This document shows positions 12,788-21,481 of a stretch of 64,000 bases of DNA, one piece after another. Source of the stretch: CAZMGV01 sp964565925 (GTDB lineage: Bacteria; JAGRBM01; JAHCIT01); NCBI GenBank assembly GCA_964565925.1, contig CAZMGV010000014.1:1-64000 (forward strand), in the 5' to 3' direction. Position 1 is the stretch's first letter, and each line of letters starts with the position of its first letter. A model generated the notes under the pieces. The model did not search any database. It was given only the letters and a program-made list of their open reading frames with translations, and was not told where the DNA came from. The translations under genes were made by a program, and so were the position numbers.

Positions 12788-14128
12788 TTATGGAGCCGGT
12801 GGAGGAGATAGCGGAGGGACGGGCTGGCCCAGCCGCTCGACCTTGAACACGTAGACAGTGCCCTTGTTGTCCACGGCCGCGACGATTCCGCGTTCCGCAT
12901 CGCTGCCGAGCGAACCCCATACATTCGAGCGGGTGGCCCGGCGGGCGACCAGTTCGCCCGTCGCCGGATCGTAGAACCGTACCTGTCCGTCGCTCCGGGG
13001 TACGGCAAAAAGGCCCTGCGTGGCGACCGGCTGTCCGAACAGCCCGGCCGGCGTCTGGTTACAGTCGAGTCCCCACGTGAAGACCATGAGGAAATAGTCC
13101 ATGCCGCTGCACGGCCGGAAGGTAAACTTCTCCGCCACCCATTTTTCGGCGCCCTCAGCATTATAGGCGCGCAGTTCGCCGTCCTGGTTTCCCGCCGCGA
13201 CAATACCCGCGGACGGTTCCAGTGCGGCGCCGTTGGAAGCCTTCAGATCCTTCTGCCACAGCACGATCCCGTCGTCGTCGCGGATCCGGCCGATCGACCG
13301 GCTCGCCACCGTGAAATAGGAAGACCCCTGATAGTTCGCCAGCCGGAAATCGTCGTCGTACAGGTCCACACCCCGGGACGTGACGCTCCGCTTGGCCGCT
13401 TCACGGGTCCACAGAATCTTGCCGGTCGACAGCTGGACGGCCGTCAGGCGGGAATCCCACCGCCCGAACACCGCCCTGTCCGGCCCGGCCGGCGTCACAC
13501 CGGCCGCCCCCTGCAGGAACGGCTTGCCGTCCAGCGGGTTTTCACCGGGCAGGTTCCACAGGATGCCGCCGGCGGCGGGATCGAAGGCATAGAGCGACCC
13601 GTCAACACACGGGACGATCGCCCGCCCGTCGATCACTTCAATCCGGCTGCCTACGGTCGAACTGAGCTGGTATTTCCAGATCGTCTCGCCGGTTTCGCGC
13701 TTGAGGCCCGCGACCCATCCGGTCAGCGTGCCGATCACGATTTCCTTGTCCGTCGCGCCGGGTTTGCCGGCAATGGGTCCGAGCCCCGGCCAGACGGTCC
13801 AGATCGCCCGGCCCGACTCCAGGTCGAAGGCCCGCAACTCCCCGCGGGAACTTCCCGCAAAGACGCTGTCGGCGGTGATCAGAGGCTCGGCGGTTTCACC
13901 GGCGGCTCGCCACCGGTATTTCAGGTCGGTGGGGACGACGTGCTTCCAGGTCTCTTCGACCTGCAGGCCGTCGTCGGTGGAAAGCTGAGCCGTCCACATC
14001 AGATCGATACGGTAGCGGCGGTCCCAGCCGCGCTGGTAACCGACCCCGTACAGGCTTTCCTTCGCCGCACATGCGCCCAGGAATACGAGGGCGAATGCCG
14101 CCGGAAAAAGAAGCCGCTTCGGCATCAT
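12788..14128 (-). CDS. BamB-like PQQ-propeller lipoprotein
   Basis: The 446-residue protein carries a lipobox LGAC (Cys20) and then repeated PQQ-type blades: LRAFDLESGRAIWTV, VAGLKRETGETIWKY, LYAFDPAAGGILWNL, LTAVQLSTGKILWTR and GIVLWQKDL. This is the fold of BamB, the outer-membrane assembly lipoprotein that helps BamA insert barrels. It directly follows a YfgM-like gene, the same order as yfgM-bamB in enterobacteria, which supports the call. It is somewhat longer than E. coli BamB (about 390), with extra sequence around residues 330-365 (FTFRPCSGMDYFLMVF). The start is ATG 14128 or the adjacent ATG 14125. Confidence 0.75.
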   Translation of the reverse strand: MMPKRLLFPAAFALVFLGACAAKESLYGVGYQRGWDRRYRIDLMWTAQLSTDDGLQVEETWKHVVPTDLKYRWRAAGETAEPLITADSVFAGSSRGELRAFDLESGRAIWTVWPGLGPIAGKPGATDKEIVIGTLTGWVAGLKRETGETIWKYQLSSTVGSRIEVIDGRAIVPCVDGSLYAFDPAAGGILWNLPGENPLDGKPFLQGAAGVTPAGPDRAVFGRWDSRLTAVQLSTGKILWTREAAKRSVTSRGVDLYDDDFRLANYQGSSYFTVASRSIGRIRDDDGIVLWQKDLKASNGAALEPSAGIVAAGNQDGELRAYNAEGAEKWVAEKFTFRPCSGMDYFLMVFTWGLDCNQTPAGLFGQPVATQGLFAVPRSDGQVRFYDPATGELVARRATRSNVWGSLGSDAERGIVAAVDNKGTVYVFKVERLGQPVPPLSPPPAP

Positions 14129-14923
14129 TTATTTCTGCGGGGCGGGCGCCTGCGCGGCCGCGTTCATTTCGTCGAGAATGAGCGGCACGCCGTTCTGGTC
14201 GGCATAGGCCGAGTCCATGTCTTTCAGCTGCTCGAGCACCGAACGGGCGTCGGTCGTCTTGCCGGCGGCCCGCAGGTTCAGCGCCGCCTGGAGCAGAGAC
14301 TGGTTGCGGAGGATGTCATCGTTGGCGTCCTTGGCGATCGCACGGAACGCGATACCGGCCTCCTCGAACTTGCCCGCTTCCGACAGGATGATCGCCTTGT
14401 TGTAGGCGGCCAGCCGGCCGACCGGTTCCCAGACAGGCTTGGCGGCCGTGATCTGTTCGAACGTTTTCCCGGCCTCATCCAGCTTGTTCGCATCCGACTG
14501 GGCGAAGGCGACATAGAAGCTCCTGATCAGGTCCGCACCCTTGGCCTTCGGCACGGCCGCGTCGGAACCCAGCTCCTTGAATAGCGCGCTGGCGCGGGCC
14601 TCGCGGTTTTCATACCGCTTGGCGTCGGCACCCGCCTCGGCGTTCTTCTTCAGGTCTTCCAGGCTGGTCTCGCCGCCGCCTTCGGTGTTCAGCGGCTTGT
14701 GGTAGATGCCCACGAGCTTGTCGACCTGGGTGAACTCGGAACGGGACATCGACGAGGTCACCTTGTTGTAGACGATCCAGCCGAGGGTAATCGCAATCAC
14801 GCCGACCAGCGCAGCCGCCGTCACCACGAAATTCTTCTCGAGCCAGATCAGCGCGTCATCGGCAAGGTTTCCCGTGCTCAGTTCGGTGCGCACTTCTTTT
14901 TTGACAGTCTGGGTATCAGCCAC
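14129..14923 (-). CDS. YfgM-like inner-membrane TPR protein
   Basis: The 264-residue protein has one transmembrane helix at about residues 33-52 (VVTAAALVGVIAITLGWIVY) after a short charged cytoplasmic segment. The periplasmic part is alpha-helical with TPR-like repeats (GRLAAYNKAIILSEAGKFEEAGIAFRAIAKDA and the following helices). This is the layout of YfgM, an ancillary partner of the SecYEG translocon and periplasmic chaperones. The next gene is the BamB-like lipoprotein, immediately downstream. The start is GTG 14923 with a GGAAGAG ribosome site about ten bases upstream. Confidence 0.7.
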   Translation of the reverse strand: MADTQTVKKEVRTELSTGNLADDALIWLEKNFVVTAAALVGVIAITLGWIVYNKVTSSMSRSEFTQVDKLVGIYHKPLNTEGGGETSLEDLKKNAEAGADAKRYENREARASALFKELGSDAAVPKAKGADLIRSFYVAFAQSDANKLDEAGKTFEQITAAKPVWEPVGRLAAYNKAIILSEAGKFEEAGIAFRAIAKDANDDILRNQSLLQAALNLRAAGKTTDARSVLEQLKDMDSAYADQNGVPLILDEMNAAAQAPAPQK

Positions 14924-15034
14924 GATCTTTATCTCTTCCTTGGCGGGTTCTGTCCGGAACCCGAAACGGACCGGTTCTTATTCGGAAAAACCGGCCAAGT
15001 TCAAATGGTTTATGTAAGCCTGCCGGCCGCCCGG

Positions 15035-18000
15035 TCAGAAGGTGGATCCGAGAATGACCCGGGTTTCAGTACCCCCGCCGTTGTCGAAGCCTTTCGCCAC
15101 TGAAACCCTAAGTCGCATCGGCAGGTAGTAAAGCAGCCGTCCGTCGATCCAGGTCTCTCCCCCTGCCCCTTTCAGGAAGTTGGAGGAACTGAAATTGCGG
15201 CTCCAGACCTGCCCCGCATCGAAAAATCCGACCAGCCCCAGCGTATCCAGATGCAGCGGCAGCAGCCACAGACCCCGGTGTATCGACAGAACATTAATCC
15301 GGTATTCGGAGTTGAAGGCGAGCAGCTTGTCGCCGCCGAACGCGCTGTCCGGGTAGCCGCGAAGCAGCGGGATTCGTCCGCTGGTGAGCACCGCCGGGCC
15401 TTCGCCGATGGCGCCGCCCAGCGTATAGGTGCTCACCATGATCCGGGGGTTGAACGTCGTCCCGGCGGCCGCCCGCAAGGCGATCGTGTTCCGGGCGACA
15501 TTCGGGACCGGCAGGTAAATTCGCGCGTCCACCGACAGGTTCGCTCCCGTCCGGTCGGAGCCGACCTCTTTCAGGACGCCTTCCCCCAGCACGCTGACAT
15601 CCAGACCCATGCGAGGACCGAGGCTTGTCGGCGCGAAGCGGAGCCAGGAGTAACCCGCCACCGCCGTTGCACCCACAAGGTCGAGCGACTTGTACGTACC
15701 GGGATCGAGCCCTCCCCGGGAGGCCGCGTAAGCAGTGAGCGCACCGTCCAGATCCCTGCGGCGTTCGTAGAACCCGGCGAACATGAACGTGAACCCCTGA
15801 CGGGTATCTTCGAGGAAAGGCAGTTGCGCCACCGTGAGGGCCGAACTGGTCGTAAATCCGGCGGACGCCCGGATACGGTCGTTCCAGAGATCACGGGTTT
15901 CGATCACCGCCGCGCCGGTGGAGGAAACCCGCGGGATGTCCGCCCGCCCGAAGGAGGCGAGATTGCGGGAGAACTGGACGAAGGGAATCGGCTGGCCCCA
16001 TATCGAGCCGATCCGGTGCCCGCCCACGGTCGCGAACACCCGGGGAGTCTGGCTGTTCAACCCCCAGTAGGCGGCGGTGCTCCAGAACCCGCGCCGAAGC
16101 GCATCCTGTCCGCCGGTGAACGCGCCGAGCAGGAAATCGTTGGGTGCCTGTGCATAGAGCGGAATCCAGAACCGGGGCAGATACATCGGCCAGGGCGAAT
16201 ACGGCTTCTTCCCGGCCGCGACCTCGGCAGGACGGACAAACGGCTCCATGGGCTGTGCCGATTCGACTGCGAATTTCGGTGCAAAGGTGTCAGCGATCTT
16301 TGCGGTGCCGACGCCCTGCCCCTGACCCAGCTGTTCGCGGTACGCCACCCGGAGCCCGTCAGGGGAGATTTCAGGGTCGAACGCGCCGCCAATGGTATCG
16401 GTCAGCTGCTGGATTGCGCCCGTGGCCGGATCGAGAACATACAGGTTGTAGATTCCGCCCAGATCGCTGCTGAAGACGACCCTGCCGTCAGCCATGAACC
16501 TGGGATCGATATTGCGGGTGTTGGCGAACCCGAACACCGCGGTTTCGGCGTAACCATTCTTTGCGTCCAGCATCACCAGCCGGACTTCGCCGTTCCGGCG
16601 CCGGGCGGCGATCAGGCGGCTGCCATCCGCCGAGAAACGCGGCGACGACCACGACACGCCGGACTCCGCCGCCCGGATCACCTCCGGCGGCGAGACGCCG
16701 TCTCCGACGAGCAGTTCCGTCACCGGCGGCCGGTTACGCACAAAGGCCCAGCGCGATCCATCCGGATGCACGCCCGCATCGAAGCCCCGGAATCCGCCTT
16801 CAAACGGCAACGATTTGCCGTGCTGCCAGCGCTTGAGTTCGAAATACTGCGTTCCGGGCCGGGGAACGGCAATCTGCTCGAACACCCATATTCCGTCCGG
16901 ATTCGGCGGCTCGACCACCGCGCGGCGCTTGTACGGAATCCGGTCGGCAAAATCCCCCGTGTCGAGTTTCGTGCCGTCGTCCGGCGACAGCAGCGCGCTC
17001 TGCAGCCCGAAATCCGGGTCCAGCGAACGCACCAGCAGTCCGTCGCGAAGCCACCGGACCGAGGTCACCGGCCCCTTGAGCGTAAAGACCGGCGCGGCGG
17101 CGGGCACGGCCCGCGAAGCGGCCGCCTGCTGCGCTTCTTTCCGGAGTTCCGCCTTCCAGTCGTCCCACAGCCCGTAGAACGGCCGTCCGCAGGCGTCCGA
17201 GACGCTCTGCTGGATCAGGAACGGAACCAGTTTGCGCGAATGCCGCTTCACGATCTCGTTCAGCGTGCCTGCGGGACAGGTCCGGTCCACGAAATCCCAG
17301 AACGCCGCGCCGTAGAGGTAAGGTCCGAGCCCGCCCGGATACGGGACCCCGAGCACAGACACCTCGTCGGGTTGCGGAAGCGAATCGTTGAGAGCAGCCG
17401 CCCGGAGCAGTCCCCGCGTGGCAGATTCCGCGGTGCGGCCGATCTTCGCCCGGTTTCCGGAATCGGGGTGGGACTCCTCCCACACGGCGAGCCCCTCGAT
17501 CAGAAAGATCGGAACCGACGCGCCAGGCGACCCCAGATCCGGGGCGTTACCGAAGATATATCTCGGGATCGACGCGAATCCTTCGTTACGGTCCAGATGG
17601 TGAATGTGGGTCAGTTCGTGACGGACCAGAATATCCAGCCAGTCATCGTAGCTGGCGAGATAGTCGCCCTCTCTGGGCGCCGATACATACACCTGGATCT
17701 GCGGATAGGGGAACGGCAGCGCGAGCCCGTTGGGGTCGTCGCTCGAATCGTTCACGACGATCCGTATGGGCTGGGACGGCGTCCACTCGAACCGGTCCGA
17801 TACCGTTTTGGCGGCGCGCTCGGCCCGCGAGAGAATCTCCCTGCCCAGTGCCTCGTCGGCCTCGGGGACATATATCCACACCCGCTCGCCGCGCAGTTCG
17901 ATCCAGCCTTTCGAGCTGTCGGGCGCTTCCATGACGTCCATCTCCTGGGCAGCGGCGAACCGGGGGCCCCAGAGCAGGAAGAGGCACAGCAGAAGCTGCA

Positions 18001-18037
18001 CGGCCGGGATGGAAGTGAATCGGGATTGGTATGGCAC
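15035..18037 (-). CDS. Gluzincin-like metalloprotease / propeller / outer-membrane barrel fusion
   Basis: The 1000-residue protein has a Sec signal (cleavage near residue 30, FAAAQ). A peptidase MA-like domain follows with H140-E-L-T-H144 and, 37 residues on, E181-GLAVWEE, giving the zinc ligands and catalytic Glu of a gluzincin. Residues about 320-590 are TolB-like WD40/PD40 blades (FSADGSRLIAARR, FMADGRVVFSSD, ISPDGLRVAYRE). The last ~350 residues look like a BamA/D15-type 'surface antigen' barrel ending in Phe (VILGSTF). It is likely inserted in the outer membrane with the protease and propeller in the periplasm or on the surface. I recall similar fusions in Deltaproteobacteria as hypothetical proteins. 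GTG start at 18037. Confidence 0.7.
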   Translation of the reverse strand: MPYQSRFTSIPAVQLLLCLFLLWGPRFAAAQEMDVMEAPDSSKGWIELRGERVWIYVPEADEALGREILSRAERAAKTVSDRFEWTPSQPIRIVVNDSSDDPNGLALPFPYPQIQVYVSAPREGDYLASYDDWLDILVRHELTHIHHLDRNEGFASIPRYIFGNAPDLGSPGASVPIFLIEGLAVWEESHPDSGNRAKIGRTAESATRGLLRAAALNDSLPQPDEVSVLGVPYPGGLGPYLYGAAFWDFVDRTCPAGTLNEIVKRHSRKLVPFLIQQSVSDACGRPFYGLWDDWKAELRKEAQQAAASRAVPAAAPVFTLKGPVTSVRWLRDGLLVRSLDPDFGLQSALLSPDDGTKLDTGDFADRIPYKRRAVVEPPNPDGIWVFEQIAVPRPGTQYFELKRWQHGKSLPFEGGFRGFDAGVHPDGSRWAFVRNRPPVTELLVGDGVSPPEVIRAAESGVSWSSPRFSADGSRLIAARRRNGEVRLVMLDAKNGYAETAVFGFANTRNIDPRFMADGRVVFSSDLGGIYNLYVLDPATGAIQQLTDTIGGAFDPEISPDGLRVAYREQLGQGQGVGTAKIADTFAPKFAVESAQPMEPFVRPAEVAAGKKPYSPWPMYLPRFWIPLYAQAPNDFLLGAFTGGQDALRRGFWSTAAYWGLNSQTPRVFATVGGHRIGSIWGQPIPFVQFSRNLASFGRADIPRVSSTGAAVIETRDLWNDRIRASAGFTTSSALTVAQLPFLEDTRQGFTFMFAGFYERRRDLDGALTAYAASRGGLDPGTYKSLDLVGATAVAGYSWLRFAPTSLGPRMGLDVSVLGEGVLKEVGSDRTGANLSVDARIYLPVPNVARNTIALRAAAGTTFNPRIMVSTYTLGGAIGEGPAVLTSGRIPLLRGYPDSAFGGDKLLAFNSEYRINVLSIHRGLWLLPLHLDTLGLVGFFDAGQVWSRNFSSSNFLKGAGGETWIDGRLLYYLPMRLRVSVAKGFDNGGGTETRVILGSTF

Positions 18038-18213
18038 TGCGGGAACCTACCGAGGACGTTCACATACGGTCAACGGCAGGGAGTGTGCCAGAGCGGGACA
18101 ATTTTCAGAACGATTACCGAAAATCTTATAAAGGATTACCATTCGTCACTTGTCCTTAAGGCCCCGGAACTATTAATGTTTGTTTATAGTCAGGGCATCT
18201 GGGGAGAGCTTTC

Positions 18214-20196
18214 ATTTCCAGCATTCGCGCCAGCCGCAGAGTAGTCGCGTGGGCCGTTGGCATTGCATTGGCTGCGGGTGCGGCGCTGCCCTCTTTTGCG
18301 GTCGCACAGGCCATCCATCTGTCGGCGGATCCCGAGCCGGCGAAACCCAGACCGGCGAAGCCGCCAGCGCCTAAACCGGCGGCGCCCGCTCCTGCTCCCG
18401 TCGCGCCGCCCCCTGCACCGGTTCCCGCCGCAGCCCCCGTTGCCGCGCCTGCGAAACCGGCGCCGGTCGCCCCCGTTGCCGCGCCGCCGCCCGCTACACC
18501 GGCAGCACCGGTCGCACCCACTGTGCCGCAGGCAGCCGCACCGGCAGCCGCAGCTCCGGCGGCCGTCGCACCTGCCGATTCCGGACAGATCAAGGTCCAG
18601 CTCACCCGTCAGGCGGTCCGCGAAAAAGCCCGCGTGCAGATCGACACCGGCCAGGCCGACCAGGCGATCAAGAACCTGAACGCGGTGCTGTCAAAATTCT
18701 CCGACGACGAAGAGGCCCGCTACCTCATGGGCCGCGCCTACGAAGCGAAGGGGAATATCGAAGAAGCGCTGATGAACTACGAGCGGGCCCGTACCGTTCG
18801 CGAATCCTACGCCGCACGCGCACGGGTCCACCGTGAAATCAGGAAAGACGCCGCCGCCTCCGAGAAGGCCATCGACGCGGGCATCAAGAGATTCCCCGAC
18901 TACGTTCCGCTCCTGAACGAAAAGGTGATCGCGCTCATCAATCGTGAAGCGTTCAGCGACGCCGAGCCGGTCGCCCGGAAAGTGCTCACGCTGCCCACCG
19001 GCAATACGGTTCAGAACCGTTTCTACCTGGCGCAAGCGATCTACGGGTTGAAGAAATACGCCGAAGCCAGGGATCTCTTGACACCGATCGCCGAGCAGAC
19101 GCAGCTCAAAGGGTACGCCAAGGCGGCAAAGGAATATCTGGAATCCATCACATTCGATGAAGCCCGCGCCAAGGCGGACGCCGCCCAGAGTACGGGAGCG
19201 AAGCTCCCCTACTCTTTCATGGCCCGGTTACGCGGCGAGTACGACAGCAACGTCGCCCTCTACCCGGATGGTGAACTCGTCAAACTCCCCACAGGCAACA
19301 AGCGGCGTGACGATTTCCACCTGGTCGTCGAGGCGAGCGGTTCCTATAAATTCATCAGCAACGACGTAGGCAGTTTCGGAGCAAGCGCCAACCTGTTTCA
19401 CAGCAACGGCTTCAAGCTGAAGCCGTTCCAGTCGGCCGCCGGCGGCGTGGGACTGTTCGCCCAGTTCAGCGGCGGACAGGGTTCGGGCGAATGGCTGGTT
19501 CGAAACTCGCTGGATGCTTCTTATGGCTTCTTCGGTAACTACGGCAGCGACCCCGACGGCTCGCTCAACAAGACCTTCCGCAACTTCAGTCTCTTCTCCC
19601 AGAGTTACGCCCTGAACAGCAGGGGCCTCTATCGCTTTGCCGACCAATGGCTGCTCGCCGGGACGTTCCAGTTTTCGGGGACCCGGTTTGCGTCAGACGG
19701 TGACGCGCGCAGCAACTACCTGTTTGCTCTGAACGTCGGCCCCGCTTACGAGACCTCCCGCGACGTCGGAGGCCTGCGCATAGATCTCGCCCCCGGATTC
19801 AAATACCGGATGGCCGAATCCCGCGACTACACCATGTTCGGCTATGGCGGCGCGCTGAACCTCTCCTACCAGGCAACCAACGAGATCACCTGTACGGCCG
19901 GTACCGCCTTTGAGAGACGCAATCACTTCAAATCCATCGATTCGGTCGCTGGCGCGCTGACGCCGGGCGGGCAGACGGGCCCCGGCAATTATAGCGGTAA
20001 ACGCATGGACAATAACCTGACCTGGTTCGCGGGGACGAACTGGTTTGTCCTCAACGACGGCGATCTGAAGGGCAGTCTCCTGCTTACTTACACAGGCGAG
20101 AAAAACCTCTCCAATCAGAAAGGCGGAACCAGCGGCGGTCCGGACCTCCGATACTCCAAGCACGTGATATCATTGGGCTTTGGAATATTAATGTAG
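18214..20196 (+). CDS. TPR protein with C-terminal outer-membrane barrel
   Basis: From about codon 30 the product has a Pro/Ala-rich spacer (~90 residues of PAP/VAP repeats). TPR helices follow (QADQAIKNLNAVLSKF, DEEARYLMGRAYEAKGNIEEALMNYERAR, YAEARDLLTPIAEQ), then a ~320-residue beta-barrel with YDSNVALYPDG at its entry and a final GFGILM. This is the plan of surface-lipoprotein-assembly-modifier-like or adhesin-export TPR barrels. The start is uncertain: the only conventional codon is TTG 18268, which would cut the signal peptide; ATT 18214, seven bases after GGGGAG, would give a complete one (SSIRASRRVVAWAVGIALAA). A FecR-domain gene follows. Confidence 0.65.
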   Translation: MSSIRASRRVVAWAVGIALAAGAALPSFAVAQAIHLSADPEPAKPRPAKPPAPKPAAPAPAPVAPPPAPVPAAAPVAAPAKPAPVAPVAAPPPATPAAPVAPTVPQAAAPAAAAPAAVAPADSGQIKVQLTRQAVREKARVQIDTGQADQAIKNLNAVLSKFSDDEEARYLMGRAYEAKGNIEEALMNYERARTVRESYAARARVHREIRKDAAASEKAIDAGIKRFPDYVPLLNEKVIALINREAFSDAEPVARKVLTLPTGNTVQNRFYLAQAIYGLKKYAEARDLLTPIAEQTQLKGYAKAAKEYLESITFDEARAKADAAQSTGAKLPYSFMARLRGEYDSNVALYPDGELVKLPTGNKRRDDFHLVVEASGSYKFISNDVGSFGASANLFHSNGFKLKPFQSAAGGVGLFAQFSGGQGSGEWLVRNSLDASYGFFGNYGSDPDGSLNKTFRNFSLFSQSYALNSRGLYRFADQWLLAGTFQFSGTRFASDGDARSNYLFALNVGPAYETSRDVGGLRIDLAPGFKYRMAESRDYTMFGYGGALNLSYQATNEITCTAGTAFERRNHFKSIDSVAGALTPGGQTGPGNYSGKRMDNNLTWFAGTNWFVLNDGDLKGSLLLTYTGEKNLSNQKGGTSGGPDLRYSKHVISLGFGILM

Positions 20197-20207
20197 AAAT
20201 TAATCTT

Positions 20208-20223
20208 CGTGACTGGAGTCACG
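20208..20223 (+). terminator. Weak hairpin after the TPR-barrel gene
   Basis: CGTGAC-TGGA-GTCACG is a perfect 6-bp stem with a tetraloop, 11 bases after the stop codon. The downstream sequence (GACTTCTGCG) has no real T-run, so termination is uncertain and it may not separate this gene from the FecR gene. Confidence 0.3.
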
Positions 20224-20294
20224 GACTTCTGCGAACGAATTTGCTAGTATTTTCAAACACTTTCACGTTCCCGGGCGAGGAACCGGCAATCCAG

Positions 20295-21314
20295 ATGATC
20301 AACAGTTCAAATCGGTGGAATCGAGCGGGCGTTCCAATACTGCTGGCGATGGCGTTGATTGCCGTCGGCGGCGTTCGGAACGCGCACGCGATTCTGGCCG
20401 GCCGGGTCAGTTCGCTCCAGGGGGATGTGACGGTCACCCGGCTGGGCGAGCTCAATGCCCGCTCCGTCGCCCCGATGATGGAGATCCACGTCAACGACCA
20501 GATCATGACCGGCTCCGACGGTCGTATCCGGATCCTGTTCACCGACGACAGCGTCGTCAGCCTCGCGGAAAACTCCAAGCTGCGGATCAGCAAGCAGGTG
20601 TACAACCCGGCCGCCCGGCAGCGCGAATCGGTGATCGACCTGTTCCGCGGTCGCGTGCGTTCGGTCGTCTCGCGTTTTCTGAACACGCAGATCAACCGGT
20701 TCGAGATCCGCACCCCCACCGCCGTCGCCGGCGTGCGCGGCTCGGAAATCATCACGGAACACGACGACCAGACCAATCAGACCACCGCAACGATGATCGC
20801 CGGTCAGGGGTATATGCAGGGACATGGCGGCGAGAACTTCACGAACCTGAACGCCGGCACCCAGGGCACCGGCACCGGCACCTCGGGTTTTTCGACCACG
20901 CAACTGAGCAACAGCGAACTGCAGAATCAGCAGGGCGGATTCGAGACCGACCAGTCCGGCAATACAACGCCGCAGACGAATAACGGCGGCGGTGGCAGCG
21001 GCGGCAGTTCGGACGGCAGCAGCGGTGACGGTTCTTCCGGAACCGGTGGAACCGGCGACACCGGTACCGGCGGGGGATCCGGGTCAGGCTCCGATTCAGG
21101 TCCGCTGACCAACACCACTACGACCACGGGGGCCGGTGACGACGGCACTAGCGGCCAGACGGGCGGCGGCACCGGCACTGACGGGTCCGGATCGACGAAT
21201 ACACTCACGGACAACGACCTGCAGAACAACAACGGGGCTCCGATCTCGACTCCCATCCAGCTTGAACCGCCCCCCTCGTTCTCGAACGTCAGGGCCGTCA
21301 TCACCCTGCACTGA
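20295..21314 (+). CDS. FecR-domain secreted protein with Gly/Ser-rich tail
   Basis: Starting at ATG 20295 (339 residues), a signal peptide (GVPILLAMALIAVGGVRNAHA) precedes a FecR domain: GRVSSLQGDVTVTR, NDQIMTGSDGRIRILFTDDSVVSLAENSKLRI and FEIRTPTAVAGVRG. The final ~130 residues are Gly/Ser/Thr/Asp-rich and unstructured. FecR domains of this periplasmic type, unlike the anti-sigma FecR, often accompany TPR or barrel proteins in surface assembly. The preceding TPR-barrel gene is a natural partner. A reading from 20241 adds 18 residues that spoil the signal peptide. No iron-uptake genes or sigma factor lie nearby. Confidence 0.7.
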   Translation: MINSSNRWNRAGVPILLAMALIAVGGVRNAHAILAGRVSSLQGDVTVTRLGELNARSVAPMMEIHVNDQIMTGSDGRIRILFTDDSVVSLAENSKLRISKQVYNPAARQRESVIDLFRGRVRSVVSRFLNTQINRFEIRTPTAVAGVRGSEIITEHDDQTNQTTATMIAGQGYMQGHGGENFTNLNAGTQGTGTGTSGFSTTQLSNSELQNQQGGFETDQSGNTTPQTNNGGGGSGGSSDGSSGDGSSGTGGTGDTGTGGGSGSGSDSGPLTNTTTTTGAGDDGTSGQTGGGTGTDGSGSTNTLTDNDLQNNNGAPISTPIQLEPPPSFSNVRAVITLH

Positions 21315-21341
21315 TCTTTCCGCCGATTTGGGCTATATTCG

Positions 21342-21373
21342 AGGCGGTCCGAGGGGCCGCCTTGATCGTTTTC
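21342..21373 (+). terminator. Rho-independent terminator after the FecR gene
   Basis: AGGCGGTCC-GAG-GGGCCGCCT forms a 9-bp stem with one G-U pair and a 3-base loop, followed by TGATCGTTTTC. It lies 28 bases after the stop codon and well before the mutase ribosome site. Confidence 0.5.
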
Positions 21374-21481
21374 AGGTGCGTCCTTTGTCCCTTGACTCCC
21401 GGATCAATTTCGCGGATTAAAGACCCGTGGCCGCCGTAAACCCTATGGACGGTCAACTACCTGGAGGAGCACCCTCGCCCC

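Noticed and set aside
15251..18244. A 997-codon open frame antisense to the metalloprotease-barrel gene
   Set aside because: It is a mirror of high-GC codon bias in the opposite gene; its translation is Arg/Gly/His-rich with no domain, signal or ribosome site.
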